From: Artocarpus heterophyllus
Lineage: Eukaryota > Streptophyta > Magnoliopsida > Rosales > Moraceae
Length of the DNA stretch: 64,000 bases
Reading direction: 5' to 3'
Assembly (NCBI GenBank): GCA_025403435.1
Contig: CM046350.1
Location: 14,895,684-14,959,683 of the forward strand
Shown here: in pieces, positions 49,299-61,619 of the stretch
Numbering within the stretch: position 1 is the stretch's first letter
How the letters are laid out: each line of letters starts with the position of its first letter
Notes under the pieces: model-generated
Database searches by the model: none
Told to the model about the DNA's origin: nothing
What the model saw: only the letters and a program-made list of their open reading frames with translations
Translations under genes and position numbers: made by a program

Positions 49299-50007
49299 TT
49301 AAATACTACATATATATACATGGAGTACTTAAATTATTGTGCACCTTAGGTTTAATTTATTTTTTATCCTTAAAACTTATCATACATCGGCGTCGAGCGG
49401 TTGGGGGATAGTAACGGCGGTGATGGCACGCACAGCTGAGGCGAAGAAGCGGTGGTGGAGTCCCATTCGCCCGCTTTGTTCTTAATTATTTTTCATTAAC
49501 TAGGGATTATTGTACATATAAGTTAACTTCTTTGAAGGAGTGGATAATTATAAACCAGCTAGATTCTGGGACATCCTATGAGTTCTTATCACCATCTATT
49601 GCATGGCATTTTCATTTAATCCAAGTGGTATAATTATTTTGACATTGGATATTGACTCAACTAGCTTATTGGTTATATATATATATATACATATATATGA
49701 TATGTACATATAACGTATTATATATCACTGAAATTTGAACCTTGTCCATCTTCAGGGGGTTTCATTTATTTTTCCTTCCTTTTTCAATTTTGTTTTCTCT
49801 AGGTGGGGTATTGGGTCATTTACTGCGATTATGTTTGGTGCAAAGGTTTGTCCAATCAAGTTAAGTACTGCTCTCTATTTCCCTTGATTGGATCGTAACC
49901 TTCTTCACACGTCATAAAGCTTCTTAGAAACAGTTCTACACGCCAATTTAAAAAAAAAAAAAAAGCTTTAGCGGCAATTGATTTAGTGAGATTTTAACAC
50001 AAAATGC
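49299..50007. other. 3' flank of the LBD4-like gene, no further gene seen
   Basis: The first part is probably 3' UTR. A (ta)n run is at about 49674-49690. A GC-richer patch at 49386-49470 has no recognised function. Confidence 0.5.
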
Positions 50008-51445
50008 TACTATAAGTATAATTTAGTGACTTTGGCTAACAAGTGTCACAAAAAAAAAAAAAAATATCTTAGTTGCATTTAATGATTGTCACTGAAAATA
50101 TGGTTTTATTGGCATTTAGAAGTGTCACAAAAGATTAATTTAGTGGCAACTTATAATGGTCTCTAAAAACATTGTTTTACTTACATTTAAACAAGTCACG
50201 AAAATATCTTTATAGTGACGATTTAAAATTATCACTAAAATATATTTTTAATAGCATTTAGAAATGTTAGTATTCTATAATATAATTTCAAATTTCAAAT
50301 TTTCTAAAATGCACTTCGTTTTCATTAACTATTTGATTTTCCCACCTTTTTTTTTTTTTAATTTGGAGGGCTTGATGTTGTTTGGAAATATTTAAAAGAT
50401 TGCAAAATTGGATTTTCCGTAGAATGAGCATTTCTTTCCTCAAATCTTTATTTGTCTTCTTTCTCCCTGTCTACTAATAGCAACTCATACACTGCCCAAC
50501 CCAAAAAAATCCTTCATTCCCTACTAAAACTCGTACCCATGAATCAATTGTCTTCTCTATGCTTTTCCGAAGATCCCCGCCAATGCCCATTGCGTTCTCT
50601 TAATTGTTTATTTGGCAAAGAAATTTCAACATTTTTCTACAGATGTTGCGACCCAATGGAGGCATAATTCAGTTCTGGTCCTAAATCACTAGAAACTTTC
50701 TAAAGTTTAGTCCACTCTTGTTTGTTAGGTGGGCACTTCTCATCTTTTTATCTCGACGAGAGAAGCACAGACACGACTCAACGACACCGGACGGTGCCAA
50801 AAATGGAGAAAAAAAGCCAATGGAGGCATGACGATAGTCGCTTGATTTCCAGCAGCCGGTAGCGCCTTTGGCAGCACCATACAACGCCGAAAGTTTCAGG
50901 TAACGACGAACATGAGTGGCTAGCGAGTGACAACGAATATAAAAAGGGCAAACAACATGATGTTACTACACTTCGCACTATACCGGACGTTTAAACAAAA
51001 AAAAAACGACAATGAAAATATACAAGTTGGTTTTTATGATTTTCTTTTATGAATAAAAATAAAATAAAATTTTCACGCCATTCTAGTTTCTATTTTTTAT
51101 ACTTTAACTTCTATTTAAATATTTAAAATTTGAAAATAGTTATATTTAGTTTTTTAAATTGAATATTAAAAAATCCAATAAGATTAAAATGCACTACTCT
51201 TGACATTTTCAAATGTCACTCTTAACAAAATTTAGGGGCATTTCAAACGTCACTAGTTAGTGTATAGAGACATTCTAAAATGTCACTAAAGAGCATAAAT
51301 TGGTGACATTTAAAAATGTCATTAGACATTTAGCTAAATCAGTACCTGTGACATATGTAGTTAATGTCACTAATTCTACAAACGTCATAATATGTATGTT
51401 TTAGTTACATTTCAAATGTTACTAATTTTAGATTTTGTTATAGTG
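50008..51445. mobile_element. CACTA-like non-autonomous element
   Basis: The right end read inverse is CACTATAACAAAATC; the left end is tactataagtataat. The flanks tgc (50005-50007 and 51446-51448) match. Inward of both ends are many copies of a gtgacatttnnaaatgtcact-like repeat in both orientations. Similar bases start at about 49965, so the true left end could be there. No transposase is present. Confidence 0.6.
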
Positions 51446-51755
51446 TGCATACACATGTACTATATGGGAGTTCAATAAGTTTTTTCAGATCATGTGTTGC
51501 TGGTGTCATAATAGGCTGAAATTTTTAGCTTTTCTCTTTCAACTGGGTTAAGAAGATTGGTAATGTCATTGCTCATGCTTTGTTTTGTTAGGCCCTTTTG
51601 TATTCTTCTTACTTGTCTGGGACATTGGATATCTTCCTCTTGTCATCGTTTCGTGCTTTGATTCTACTTGAGCAGCTTGTTGCTCTTTTTTAGATAGTTT
51701 TCTTTGGTCAAATCTCTAAATTTATTCCTTTTTTGTTTAAGTAATGTATGCTTTT
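51446..51755. other. Short stretch without a gene
   Basis: T-rich plus-strand sequence with LINE-like flavour near 51530-51680, but no motif I can assign. Confidence 0.35.
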
Positions 51756-54151
51756 TGTTGACGGTAAAAATTTGCCAACCTTGATATGATGAATGCAAGA
51801 AGTAAAGTCAAAGTAAATCCAAACGACTTGAAGAGTTATAAATGGAAGAAAAACAAAGATGAAAATAATTAAAGCAATGTAGAGAAAACAACAAGAATAT
51901 ATAGTGGTTTGGTGTAATGCATGCTATGTCCACTTGGTTCATTTGCACTAAATTCTAGAAATCAAGAATACACTCAAAGAACTCTTAGCATAATGGACTC
52001 ATAGAATAATTTTAGTATAGTAACGACTCAACATATAATGTTCCTTTTTCCATTTTCTCTTAGCCTCGCCTCCCTCTATTTTTAAGACTCTAAGTATGCA
52101 GAACTGTCTCCTATAGATAACGATCTCTCCTATATTTTGAGTCCGCAACTCTTTCCTTCCACTAGTGATAACCATTTTCCCATGTCCTTCATTCTCTGTT
52201 GCATGGCCTACTCTTTGCACATGGAAGCAACTACTCTCCCATGTCCTTCATTCTTTGTCGCTTACTGTCTTCGATTGTATCTCTTTGCCTTTCCTAAATT
52301 TGAAAACGTGTATAGGGACGGTTTCTCTGGTAGTTATTTCAGACAATTTTGATATGTGAGACAATTACATGGGGTGGTTACTTCTAGAAGCATGACCAAG
52401 ATATGCATGTGCGCTCACAAGGACATGTAGGGGCCATCGCCCATAAGCGAGGGAACAATTGTGAGATCATGGAAGGCCTGGTTTACTAGTGCATAAGCGT
52501 AACTTTAGAGGCATAAGTAGGGCCAGCCTAACTCACTAGTGTACGCAGTGTAAGCAGGGCCTGAGCACTAGCATGACACGAGTAGGGCCCACCCATGGGG
52601 GCATGAGCAGGGCCATATTCATCCCCCATGGAGTTCGTCATCTTGGATTCATTCATGTTCAAATCGAATTTCCTTGAGCTCTTCATAATCCTTGTGACAT
52701 TTGTAACTAGCCCAAATGTAGGCTGCATGTATAGCTCGTTATGCGACTAGTATTGTTAATTACATAAAGAAACCAAGGTTACCCATTAGTGCATGAATTG
52801 ACTTGGATTGGTTTTATTGTACTAGAATGTGTTCCAACTTCGTAAGAATTTTTAGATTTATATGAGATAGCTAGAACTTATACCCCTTGTCAAAGCGAGA
52901 GTAGGCATAAGTGATGAGTTTAATCAAAGTAGGTTCCGGCTTCAACCATTATGGAGCCATCTAGGCTAGTAAGAGAATCTTGTATAGGCATGAATTATGT
53001 CGGTGTAGGTTTCGACTTCAATGATGGAACTATAAGCGTTATTAAGAGAGTTTTATCTTACAATTACTCCTTGTCAAAATGAGTTCCAACTTCAGCAATG
53101 GTGAAACAATGGGAGATCAAATATGCCAATTGATAGTGCTGAGGCACCCATTGGAGAGGGCACTAAAGAGCTACCCTCAAGACAATTAGTACAAGGAAAT
53201 TAATCTTTGAGATGGCTACTTCACATATTTTATAACATTTGAGATCCATGCTATGGATAGCTACCCTCTAAGGTAAGCTTTATATGGAGCTATCCAAGGA
53301 TTGACTCCACAAAGAGCTATCTTTGAAGGAAGGTGTCGCAAGGAGCTACCCATGAAAAGAGCTCTACTTGAAGCTCTCCAACAAAAAAAGATGCTACGAG
53401 GAGCTATTCTTGAAGCGGACATTATGAGGAGCTATGCAACAAAGTGAACTCAACATGAAGCTCTCCAACAAAGGGGTTTTATGAGGAGGAACAACCCTTG
53501 AAAGAGGGTGCTATAGGGAGAAACCCTTAGAGGCAGGCACTGCGAGGATTTACACAACAATGCAAGCCCTATATGAGGCTCTTCAATGAATATAGGGTAT
53601 TACGAAGAGCCACCCTTTATGGTGGATGCTATAAGGAGCTACCCAATGATGTCAGCATTGTAAGAAACTACCCGATGAGGTAGGCTCTACGTCGAAGCAC
53701 TCCAATAAGGGAGGGTGCTATGAGGAGCTACCCGATAATACGAGCCCTACATGAGCCCTAAAGAGGTAGGCAATGCAAGAAAATACCTAACAAGGTAAGC
53801 TCTACATGGAGCTTTCTAACGAGGGAGGGTGCTATAAGGAGCCACCTCTTATGGTAGCACTACAAGAAACTACCCCACAAGGTGGGCTTTACATGAGGTT
53901 CTCCAATGAAGGGAGAATGATTTGAGGAACCATCATTTGACGTGAGCACTACGAAGAGCTACCCAAGAATACATGCTTTGCAAGAGGCTCTCCCAACATA
54001 AGGACGGTGCTACGAAGAGAAACCTATAAGGTGGGCACTATGAAAAGCTACCCGATGAGATGAGCTGTAATGAAGCTCTCCAACAAGGGAGGGTACTATG
54101 AGGAGCTACCCGATGTGGTGAGCTCTACATGAAGCTATCCAACAAAGGGGG
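51756..54151 (+). repeat. LTR-like region, truncated by the second copia element
   Basis: It begins tgttgacggtaaaaatttgcc, a start seen in some plant gypsy LTRs, and has no recognised coding sequence. Its right part is a degenerate minisatellite (53270-54151). The copia LTR at 54152 cuts it off. The assignment as an LTR rests on the start and repeat content only. Confidence 0.4.
53270..54151 (+). repeat. Degenerate minisatellite
   Basis: The words gaagctctccaacaa and gaggagctacccga recur in varied form about nine times at intervals of roughly 57-120 bp, with shorter sub-repeats such as ggtgctatgaggagc. The array stops at the copia insertion. Confidence 0.75.
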
Positions 54152-55855
54152 TGTTAGACATAGGTGCCCTAAGGAGTAAATGTTGTAATATGCTTTTAAA
54201 GACATTTTATCAATAACGAGTTTATTTATTATTCATATACCAAATGTTGTCCTTTTTATGTTCATTTCTGTTCAATGTATGATAAACAAACAAAAGTCTA
54301 AGACTATTAGTTAAACCTTTAAGAATCGTGCATATGATTAACAGATTATGTAAAAGACATGCATCTTAAAGGTGATGCATTAAATCATAAGATCTGCAAT
54401 CAAGAGAATAAACTTGGGTGTTTTATTCATGCTAAGGTTGTTATGTTGTCTACATCCCTAAAAGGAGATGGTTTGTCTTGGTTATCAGAGTGAGACTCTA
54501 CGAGTAAAAACATTGGTACATTGTCATAGGTGATGATGTATTGGATCACGACAAAAAGGTGAATTAATTTGGTTAATAATTCCATTTGTTCAAATTAATT
54601 CACTTTAGACAATCTTGTGTTGTGTCTTAATTCTGAAATGACTAACAAGCCTGTTATCTTGACTTTAGCCTTTTGGTGTACCGAAGGGTAACATCCTGAC
54701 ATTATGATAGTACGCATGCTGGTACATTGAAGGCATGACTCTTGATTAACGTAGACTTATTATTCATAGATACATAATCTACAGCTCTTTTATAGAGTTA
54801 ATGATATTGTCTATGTATTATCGTATAATTGGAAGACTGGAGCACTCAACCATTGGATACATAGGTGTAAAATATATATATGGGATATTGTATTTTATAA
54901 TTATAGAAGCTTAAACTATATATGTCCATCGGATCCCCTTTGCTAGCTCATAATTAATCCTATAAGGATACGGTATGTTTTTCCTACATATTGTGACTTA
55001 TGCTAAATTATTGGATTGGCTAAAATTCGAGTTGATTGGATTTCATAAGTCATGTAAGTTTATCGATTGAATTAATTTTGTGAATTAATTCAAGATAAAC
55101 ATGTTGAATTAGTGTGGATAATATTTTATTTTTATGGGTTTATCTGTATATGATTATTTTAATAAAATAACTTTTCTATTGGGTTATTTGAATTAAAATT
55201 AAGGCTTTATAAAGGATAATTGGGTCAAATAAGATAGCATTTATCCAATTGGTTGACATTGGATCTATTAGATCAACTTCAGGAGTTCGAAATCAATTTG
55301 AACTCTAGCATTACAACCACGCAGTCAACCGTAATACAATAGGCACGGTCGACCAGGGCAGTTAGAGCCAAATTCTGCTTTACGTGTATTTACTTTGAAA
55401 CTGATCCAAACTCAAATTTTGAGGCCTAGTCTAATAATGATCTAGGTCTGACTACTATAAATAAGGGTGAGTTTTCTTTGTTATTCAAATCACTTAAGAA
55501 GCAAAGAGCGAGTACTCTAGTGTGAGAAACTCTTAAACTCCCAAAGAGCTGTTGTTCAACATCAAGGACCTTAGTTCTTGGTTTTCTCTAGTGGTTAGAA
55601 AGAGAGTCATCGGAGGAAAACTTGTACAGCATGTGATCACCGACATTCTGATCATGGATAGAGAATAGCAAAGAAGACCATTAGTTGAGGCTCTTCTTGA
55701 ATTTTTTTTCTACACGAATTTGAGCCCACTTCGACATACAAAAAGAGGTTAGTAAGATCTGTCGTTAATTTATGTAATTAGCATGCCAAATTTATGTTTT
55801 GAAAAATACTCTGATTTAAAATTTTTAAAATCTCGCTGCGTATTGTTTTCTAATA
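54152..55855 (+). repeat. 5' LTR of a second copia element
   Basis: It starts tgttagacataggtgcccta and is a diverged relative of the LTR at 21772 in the same order of blocks, though shorter (1704 bp). It ends ttttctaata rather than ...caaca. A TATA box (tataaata, 55456-55463) follows a palindrome pair containing ggtcgacc (55321-55356). Confidence 0.8.
55321..55356 (+). repeat. GGTCGACC-type palindrome pair upstream of the LTR TATA box
   Basis: Cores agtcaacc at 55323 and ggtcgacc at 55347 are 24 bp apart. They lie about 100 bp upstream of tataaata, the same place as the TCGGC-type units in the related LTRs. Confidence 0.45.
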
Positions 55856-56701
55856 ATTGGTATCTAAGACTGGTTTTTACGTAAACTTTATGTTATCTTA
55901 TTTTTTTTTATGCTTGAATTTAATTTTTAAAGAGTTGGCATTCTAGGATTTCTATATAATTAAATATTTTCATGAGATTATATGATGAATATTTATTAGT
56001 TAAGTATGGCTGATTAAATTTATAATTTAATTATTTATTAATTATTAATTTTTGCTAGTTATGGTTCTTTAGATGTTAGAATTTGTATCTAATTTTTTCA
56101 TGTAATTAGATAGCAGTCTATCATCATCGTCTAGGATTTATTATTTTAATTTTAATTTGTAAAATTTGTATTAAAATAATTATTCGAAGTAAAGACAGAT
56201 CTAGAAGATGGAGATGATAAGAGTTCCGTTGTTTTTTTATGTTTATAAATTTTTATGTTTTTGAATTATTAAAAATAAAATTGAAAAACTGCCTAAAACT
56301 ATTTTCTGGAAAAACATTGGTTCAGCTCACTTGGCAGGCTGAACCTTTCATGTCGGCAAGACAATGGCAGGGTAGAACGATTTTCCAGAAAGGTGTGTTT
56401 TTCAATGTAGTTTTGATTTATTTTTAGACAATTCTGAGAAACATGAAATTTTATAATGACCAAAAAAATAAACCTTTTGATCTATGAGGGATTGAAGAAT
56501 TAAAGATGGATGCCACATGAAGAAGGATACAATGCAAAGATACAAGATGAAGAATCAATAATATGTTTTGATTGATTTTTTGTAATTTTTATTTTATTTT
56601 CTTCATATGGAACCATGATATTATAGCTATTTATTTATTATTTTGCTTTTAGCTTTGCATGTTGCTTTGCTTGTCTATATTATAACATGATTTGCCAAGT
56701 A
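55856..56701 (+). other. Leader of the second copia element, with primer site
   Basis: Two bases after the LTR comes tggtatctaagac (55858-55870), a decayed initiator-Met primer site. The leader has two units, ttggcaggctga (56331) and tcggcaagacaa (56353), 22 bp apart. It ends where the Athila-like LTR begins; the copia coding region would lie beyond the window. Confidence 0.7.
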
Positions 56702-58027
56702 TGTTGTTCGCATAAAATCCACTAACGCAAGTGCACGTTATCGATCAAGTAATAAAATAGTGAGTAAGAGTATCGTCTCACAGGGACTGTTGTATAATAA
56801 TCTAACTAAGTACTAAAATTGGATTAACTCTAAGGTTTATCTAGTTGATCATATGAGGTTGTGATTAAATAATTTACTGAACTAGAGTACTAAATTAAAA
56901 ATAAAAATTGCAATCAATCTCAAAAGATACTTCAATAAGACAAGGCGTTAAGGCATTTGATTTCACCATAATCACTAGATATGAATTTCATAAAATTACG
57001 CAACCCAATCAATAATACACATGTGATGACGGAAATTCCTAAATTATTTACTATCCTATCTCTAGGTATAGCAAACCTACTCAGTTTATTAACTCACTAT
57101 ATCTCTATGTGAATTTAAATAAATCAGAATGCATTAGGATTCATGAACTTTCCAAATGAAGCCACACAAATAATATGGTATATCTCTATCCATATTTAAT
57201 TCATGGTTATATGTTAGATGAAGCATTTGCATAATTCTCCCTTCTCAGTTTTGAACATGCACATCAGATCATTTAAATGGTAGCTAATCATTTAAAAGCA
57301 TTAAACATAATAACACATAACTCACATGAATAAAATCAATTATGGTGCATAAATATGAAATTCACATTGTCATGATTAGGTTACATCATAGCCCTAACTA
57401 AGAAAATTAGAACATAATTGAAAAAGAAATAAAATCTGAAAATTTAATTGAATCAAACATCAAGAGTTAAGAGAGCAAGAAATTCTGTCACCAATTCTTT
57501 ACTTCTTACTCCGGAATGCTTGACGGCTCCTAAGAAAAATAAACAACGCTCTCCAAAATTAACTGATTACCTAGCTACCCAAAACTATTCTATTTATACT
57601 ACTCTTAAAATAACAAATCCCCTGTTTTTGCGTCCAAAAATCGTGGTTCAGTATCACTCTGGCGCCGCGGCCCTTCTTTTCCAGCGCTGCGGCGCTGCTC
57701 CCCTGTTTTTCTCTTCTTTTCCGCCGTAGCGCCGCGGCGCTCCTTCCCCAGCGCCGCGGCGCTGAGTTTCTGCCATTCTTGCACTTTCAACGGGCGCCGC
57801 GGCGCTGCTATTTGGGCGCCGCGGCGCTTCAACTCTGCCAGCAAAGTTGGTCCCGGATTTTCTTGTGCTCTTGCTCCCTTTTGTTTTGTTTTCTTTCTTT
57901 CTTCAACCTACATCAATAAAATCATGCTTTTATGAAAAAGTTGGATGTTTTATGTAATTTTTCTCAAAAACATAGTAATATTCGTTAATTAAAAGTGGCC
58001 AAATAACTCTATAAACTAGAGTTATCA
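56702..58027 (-). repeat. 3' LTR of the Athila-like element
   Basis: In element sense it begins TGATAACTCTAG (right end at 58027) just after a polypurine tract. It ends at about 56702 (plus strand tgttgttcgcataaaa); the exact base is uncertain by a few. The block acgcaagtgcacgtta at 56723 is typical of LTR ends in this branch. TATAAATAG (minus, 57590-57598) lies about 63 bp downstream of the GC-rich palindrome array. Confidence 0.75.
57661..57828 (-). repeat. AGCGCCGCGGCGCT palindrome array in the Athila-like LTR
   Basis: 14-bp units start at 57661, 57683, 57728, 57750, 57793 and 57815; spacing is 22, 45, 22, 43 and 22 bp. The full unit is a perfect palindrome; variants change only edge bases or the central CG. 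Several units are followed by a ctgcc word a few bases later. The array stands out as very GC- and CpG-rich in AT-rich DNA. Confidence 0.85.
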
Positions 58028-58040
58028 AAACCCCCCAAAC
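58028..58040 (-). other. Polypurine tract of the Athila-like element
   Basis: On minus gtttggggggttt directly precedes TGATAAC, as is usual for this group. Confidence 0.8.
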
Positions 58041-58660
58041 TAACTTTTGCTAGTCCTCGAGCAAAATCAAGAAGTAACACAAACATGGACCAACAAATCC
58101 TTCAAGATGTCCTCCAAAATTTTTCCATCTTACAATTCACAGAAAAGAACAAATTCCATTCAAACAGTGAGATCGATTTGCTGGTTAAGACTAATTCTAA
58201 TTTCATGACCCGTGTGTGTGTGTTATCCATTCTTTTCAAATTGTATGCAGTTCAGTAACATCCACATTACTCTGAGAAGCTTTGATGAGTTGTGCACAGA
58301 AACATGTTTCATAGGTTCACCTTTCATTTCTTTCTCCACTAATGTAGGCTAGTCATCCAACTAAAAATCATTAGGGCTTTATTAAGCTTGTAACGTTAGG
58401 CTGGGCTAGAGGTAAGATAAAAGTAAATTTTAGGCTCAATTCACCCCTCGCATGTTGATTTCTAGACTCCAACTAGAATCCGTCTTGGTTGTATACCCTT
58501 AAACCACTTCAACTGTACAATCAACATTTACCTTCTCTTCAAGCCATCCAACTTCTAACCAATTTAGACCCTATCCCCAAACTCACTCCATCGCCCTCAA
58601 TTGCACTCAATTATGTACTTTCATTTTCTTAGTCACTGACTGTTGTTGTTTCATCCTTTT

Positions 58661-58691
<31 letters not shown>

Positions 58692-58706
58692 CAACACTTT
58701 TGTGTT

Positions 58707-58761
<55 letters not shown>

Positions 58762-59604
58762 AATTCAATCATATGAAAACTAATAAGATCTTAAATAGCA
58801 AAATTAATACCACATGAGACTCAAAAACTTCTATGCTTCAAGAAACAACTCAACAATTCCCTTGCTCCATTCTACCTCCCAAAATACGCTTACCTTCTTC
58901 AGAAATCAACATGTTTACGGGATGTGGGACAAGGTAAAAATGATTGGCTGGTTTAACAAATGTGGGTGACAAAGAAAGAACGGTTAATGCATCAAGGCTC
59001 AACAAGGTGACTAGGGATATTTAACCAAGGTTGGCTTGAACGGCTCAAACGATCCAAAAATGGCCTAAATCATGTTTTCAGTCAGATGTAGCCTAGGATT
59101 TCGCCTCGAGAGAAAATCAGATGAATTCTAAAACATGGGTGAACATTAATGGACATACACACAATTCAAAAATTCAGGATTTTTGTGCTCGAGAAATAGA
59201 TCATAAATTCAGAATTAGAATTAAACAACAAATCCATCACAAGTTTAGACAAAATTCATACCTCCTACAAATTTTAAGACATCCAAATAAAGGATTCAAT
59301 CATATCCAGATTCATCAATGCAGGAATGTATCACTTCAAGTTTCAAAAAGGGAGAACACAAGTTTTAACAAACAAAAATTTTTGTTTCCCCCCCCAAACT
59401 AAATAGAGCATTGTCCTCAATGTATAAATAAAGAAGAAAAGGTAAGGAAACCCCCTGAGTAATAAATGAGGCCAATTGGACTTGTGCAGCCATGGGAACT
59501 CCGAGAAGTGATCTGGACAACAAGGAAAACAAACAAAACAAAAACCTTAAGAAATTGAGAATGAAAAGAAAACCGAAATAATGAAATAAAAATGGCAAGT
59601 GAAA
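58041..59604 (-). other. Non-coding stretch between the downstream ORF and the 3' LTR
   Basis: No gene was recognised. It contains an almost pure T-run at about 58662-58758 (poly(A) in element sense), where assembly length may be unreliable. Confidence 0.6.
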
Positions 59605-60650
59605 TTAAGGCTCAGAGTGATCAGGAAAATGCGGTGGAGGTGGAAGTTGAGATTCATCCATGCCCAAGTGTCGAGCAATTGCCCGCGTCATGGCAATATT
59701 ATATTCTAGGCCTAATTCCAAACGACGCAAGCGATCACTGATTGGTAACTCAGGGGCAGGGACAGCAGGCGGTTGAGCTATGGGAGTGACTTGTTCGGGC
59801 TGAGGGGGTTGGCTCGAGGCGGAGGCACCAGTGTCTTGCCGAATCGGAGGGCGTACTTCTTGGTCTCTGAAGCTTCCCACGACCTTTCTGTTAATGATTT
59901 TCATGGGTTGCAATAATTCTTCCTCTTGGTCGAATGGGACTCCGGCGTCGAGGCATAAGCGTGTGATGAGGGAAGAGTGACCCAAACCACCAGTCGTGGA
60001 ACCCATAGCAGTTCTCAGAATACTGTCTTGGATTACGTTTCCCACATCAATCGTTTTACCTGTAACAATAGCAAATAACAAGGCAGCTCTGTCCTTGGTA
60101 ACATCAGAAAAGTGCATTACAGGCATTAATTTCGATGCAATAAAATACAACCACGCTTTGTACTCCCTGTTTAACGCGGAGGAGGGAAACGACACCGCTT
60201 CACCTCCCCGTGTTAATTTCCATGTGGTGCCTGCAGTAGCTATGGTGCCAAGAACCTCCTCAAAATCTAAATGTTCATTGAGGTATTCATAATAATCATC
60301 ATTATCAATATTTCGAAGCCCATAATACCTGTTAATGGTTGTTTTATCAAAACGAACCATCTTACCGCGTACACTTACCTGGAGGTTAGTGTGCTCTGGA
60401 ACATTAGCATAAAATTCCCGGACAAGTGGAACTACAGCCGCCTCGGGTTGCTCGAGAAATTTGCTCCATCCTCTTTGCATGACTATATTAAAAAAAACGG
60501 TAGAGAAACCATCGCTAAAGTCTAAACCCCGCTCCGGTACTACAGTTTTCTTAACAATAGCATTATTATGTCTTTTTCTCGCGGCCTCACTCACAAACCG
60601 AGTATATGGGGTGGATGATGAAGCTACAGTTCGTGTGCGCTTAGAAGCCA

Positions 60651-60651
<1 letters not shown>
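59605..60651 (-). CDS. 348-residue ORF downstream of pol, plant transposon protein domain
   Basis: It is intact, starting MASKRTRTVASSSTPYTRFV. The middle resembles the family called putative plant transposon protein domain (PF20167): VVPLVREFYANVPEHTN, VRGKMVRFDKTTINRYYGLR and YKAWLYFIASKLMPVMHFSD. The C-terminus is rich in proline and glutamine, then SDRLRRLELGLEYNIAMTRA. It lies where Athila elements carry their env-like ORF, but I see no signal peptide or membrane segment. The function is not known. Its own start codon and the long spacer suggest separate expression, perhaps by splicing or a subgenomic RNA. Confidence 0.8.
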
Positions 60652-60682
<31 letters not shown>

Positions 60683-61237
60683 GTATGGCACGCACGTTAA
60701 AGAGTAGAACCTAATACCGTCAAAATTTCACTTACCAAAAACCACCTATATCAAAATTTAACTAGAATCATGAAAGAAAACCTAACAAGTGCAAATTAAA
60801 GAATATAAATAAAAATAATCACACAAATATGAAATAATAAACAAAATAAAAATAACAAAAATTAAATAAAAAAAATCAAAGATATGACAAGGATGCAACT
60901 TACTTGAAGAGAAAGATGAACTGAAATGAGATGGCAGCACAACGTTGGAGGATGAGGATGGCAAAATTTTCTAGAGAGAAGGAGGAGAAGAAGAAGTGGG
61001 AGAGAAGAGTTTTGTTGTAGAGAGAGAAAGTAAATGGTGGGAATGAGGGAAAGAAAGAGGGATTGTTCGGTTTAAAGCCACTTTTTTTTTTTTTTTTTCG
61101 GAATCACGCACACAGCGCCGCGGCGCTTGAATTCCAGCGCTGCGGCGCTGTCATTCTGCCTTTTTTTTTTTTTTTTTCGGAATTACGCACACAGCGCCGC
61201 GGCGCTTGAATGCCAGCGCTGCGGCGCTGTCATTCTG

Positions 61238-61268
<31 letters not shown>

Positions 61269-61619
61269 ATGGCGCTGCGGCGCTGATGTTATAGCGCCGC
61301 GGCGCTTTCCTTCTGCCAACGATATTTTCATTCTCCAAAACAGCGCCGCGGCGCTCTCAATTGAGGGCTGCGGCGCTTGGACTCTGCCAAAAAAAACAGT
61401 TCACCAGCGATTTTTGTTTTGATGCTCCCTTATTGACTTCGACTCCTGCAAAACAAAATGATAATGTTAAACAAAAATAACCTAAATTATTTATTTATTA
61501 TTATTTTTTTTTTTATTATTATTATTATTTTTTTTTTTTGAACATGATAAATAAGAAAATGCTTGGGTTGCCTCCCAAGAAGCGCTTGCTTTATTGTCTT
61601 CAGCCAGACTGTCTCAATG
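60652..61619 (-). other. Spacer between pol and the downstream ORF
   Basis: It holds long T-runs (60657-60682, 61083-61098, 61161-61177, 61242-61268), purine-rich sequence at 60970-61070 and the palindrome array at 61114-61377. A block of about 79 bp with two palindromes is repeated in tandem (from about 61099 and about 61178). Confidence 0.75.
61114..61377 (-). repeat. Four pairs of 14-bp GC palindromes, each pair 22 bp apart
   Basis: Units start at 61114/61136, 61193/61215, 61271/61293 and 61342/61364. Every pair has exactly 22 bp from start to start. The spacers differ (tgaattcc, tgaatgcc, gatgttat, ctcaattg), while the cores AGCGCCGCGGCGCT or AGCGCTGCGGCGCT are kept. A ctgcc word follows each pair within about 12 bases. 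Confidence 0.9.

Noticed and set aside
50452..50978. Short frames on both strands inside the CACTA-like element
   Set aside because: No domain could be recognised. They may be captured fragments, but nothing supports calling a gene.
57605..57844. 79-codon minus-strand frame across the GC palindromes
   Set aside because: It is made of the repeated GC units within an LTR; there is no domain, and composition explains the lack of stops.
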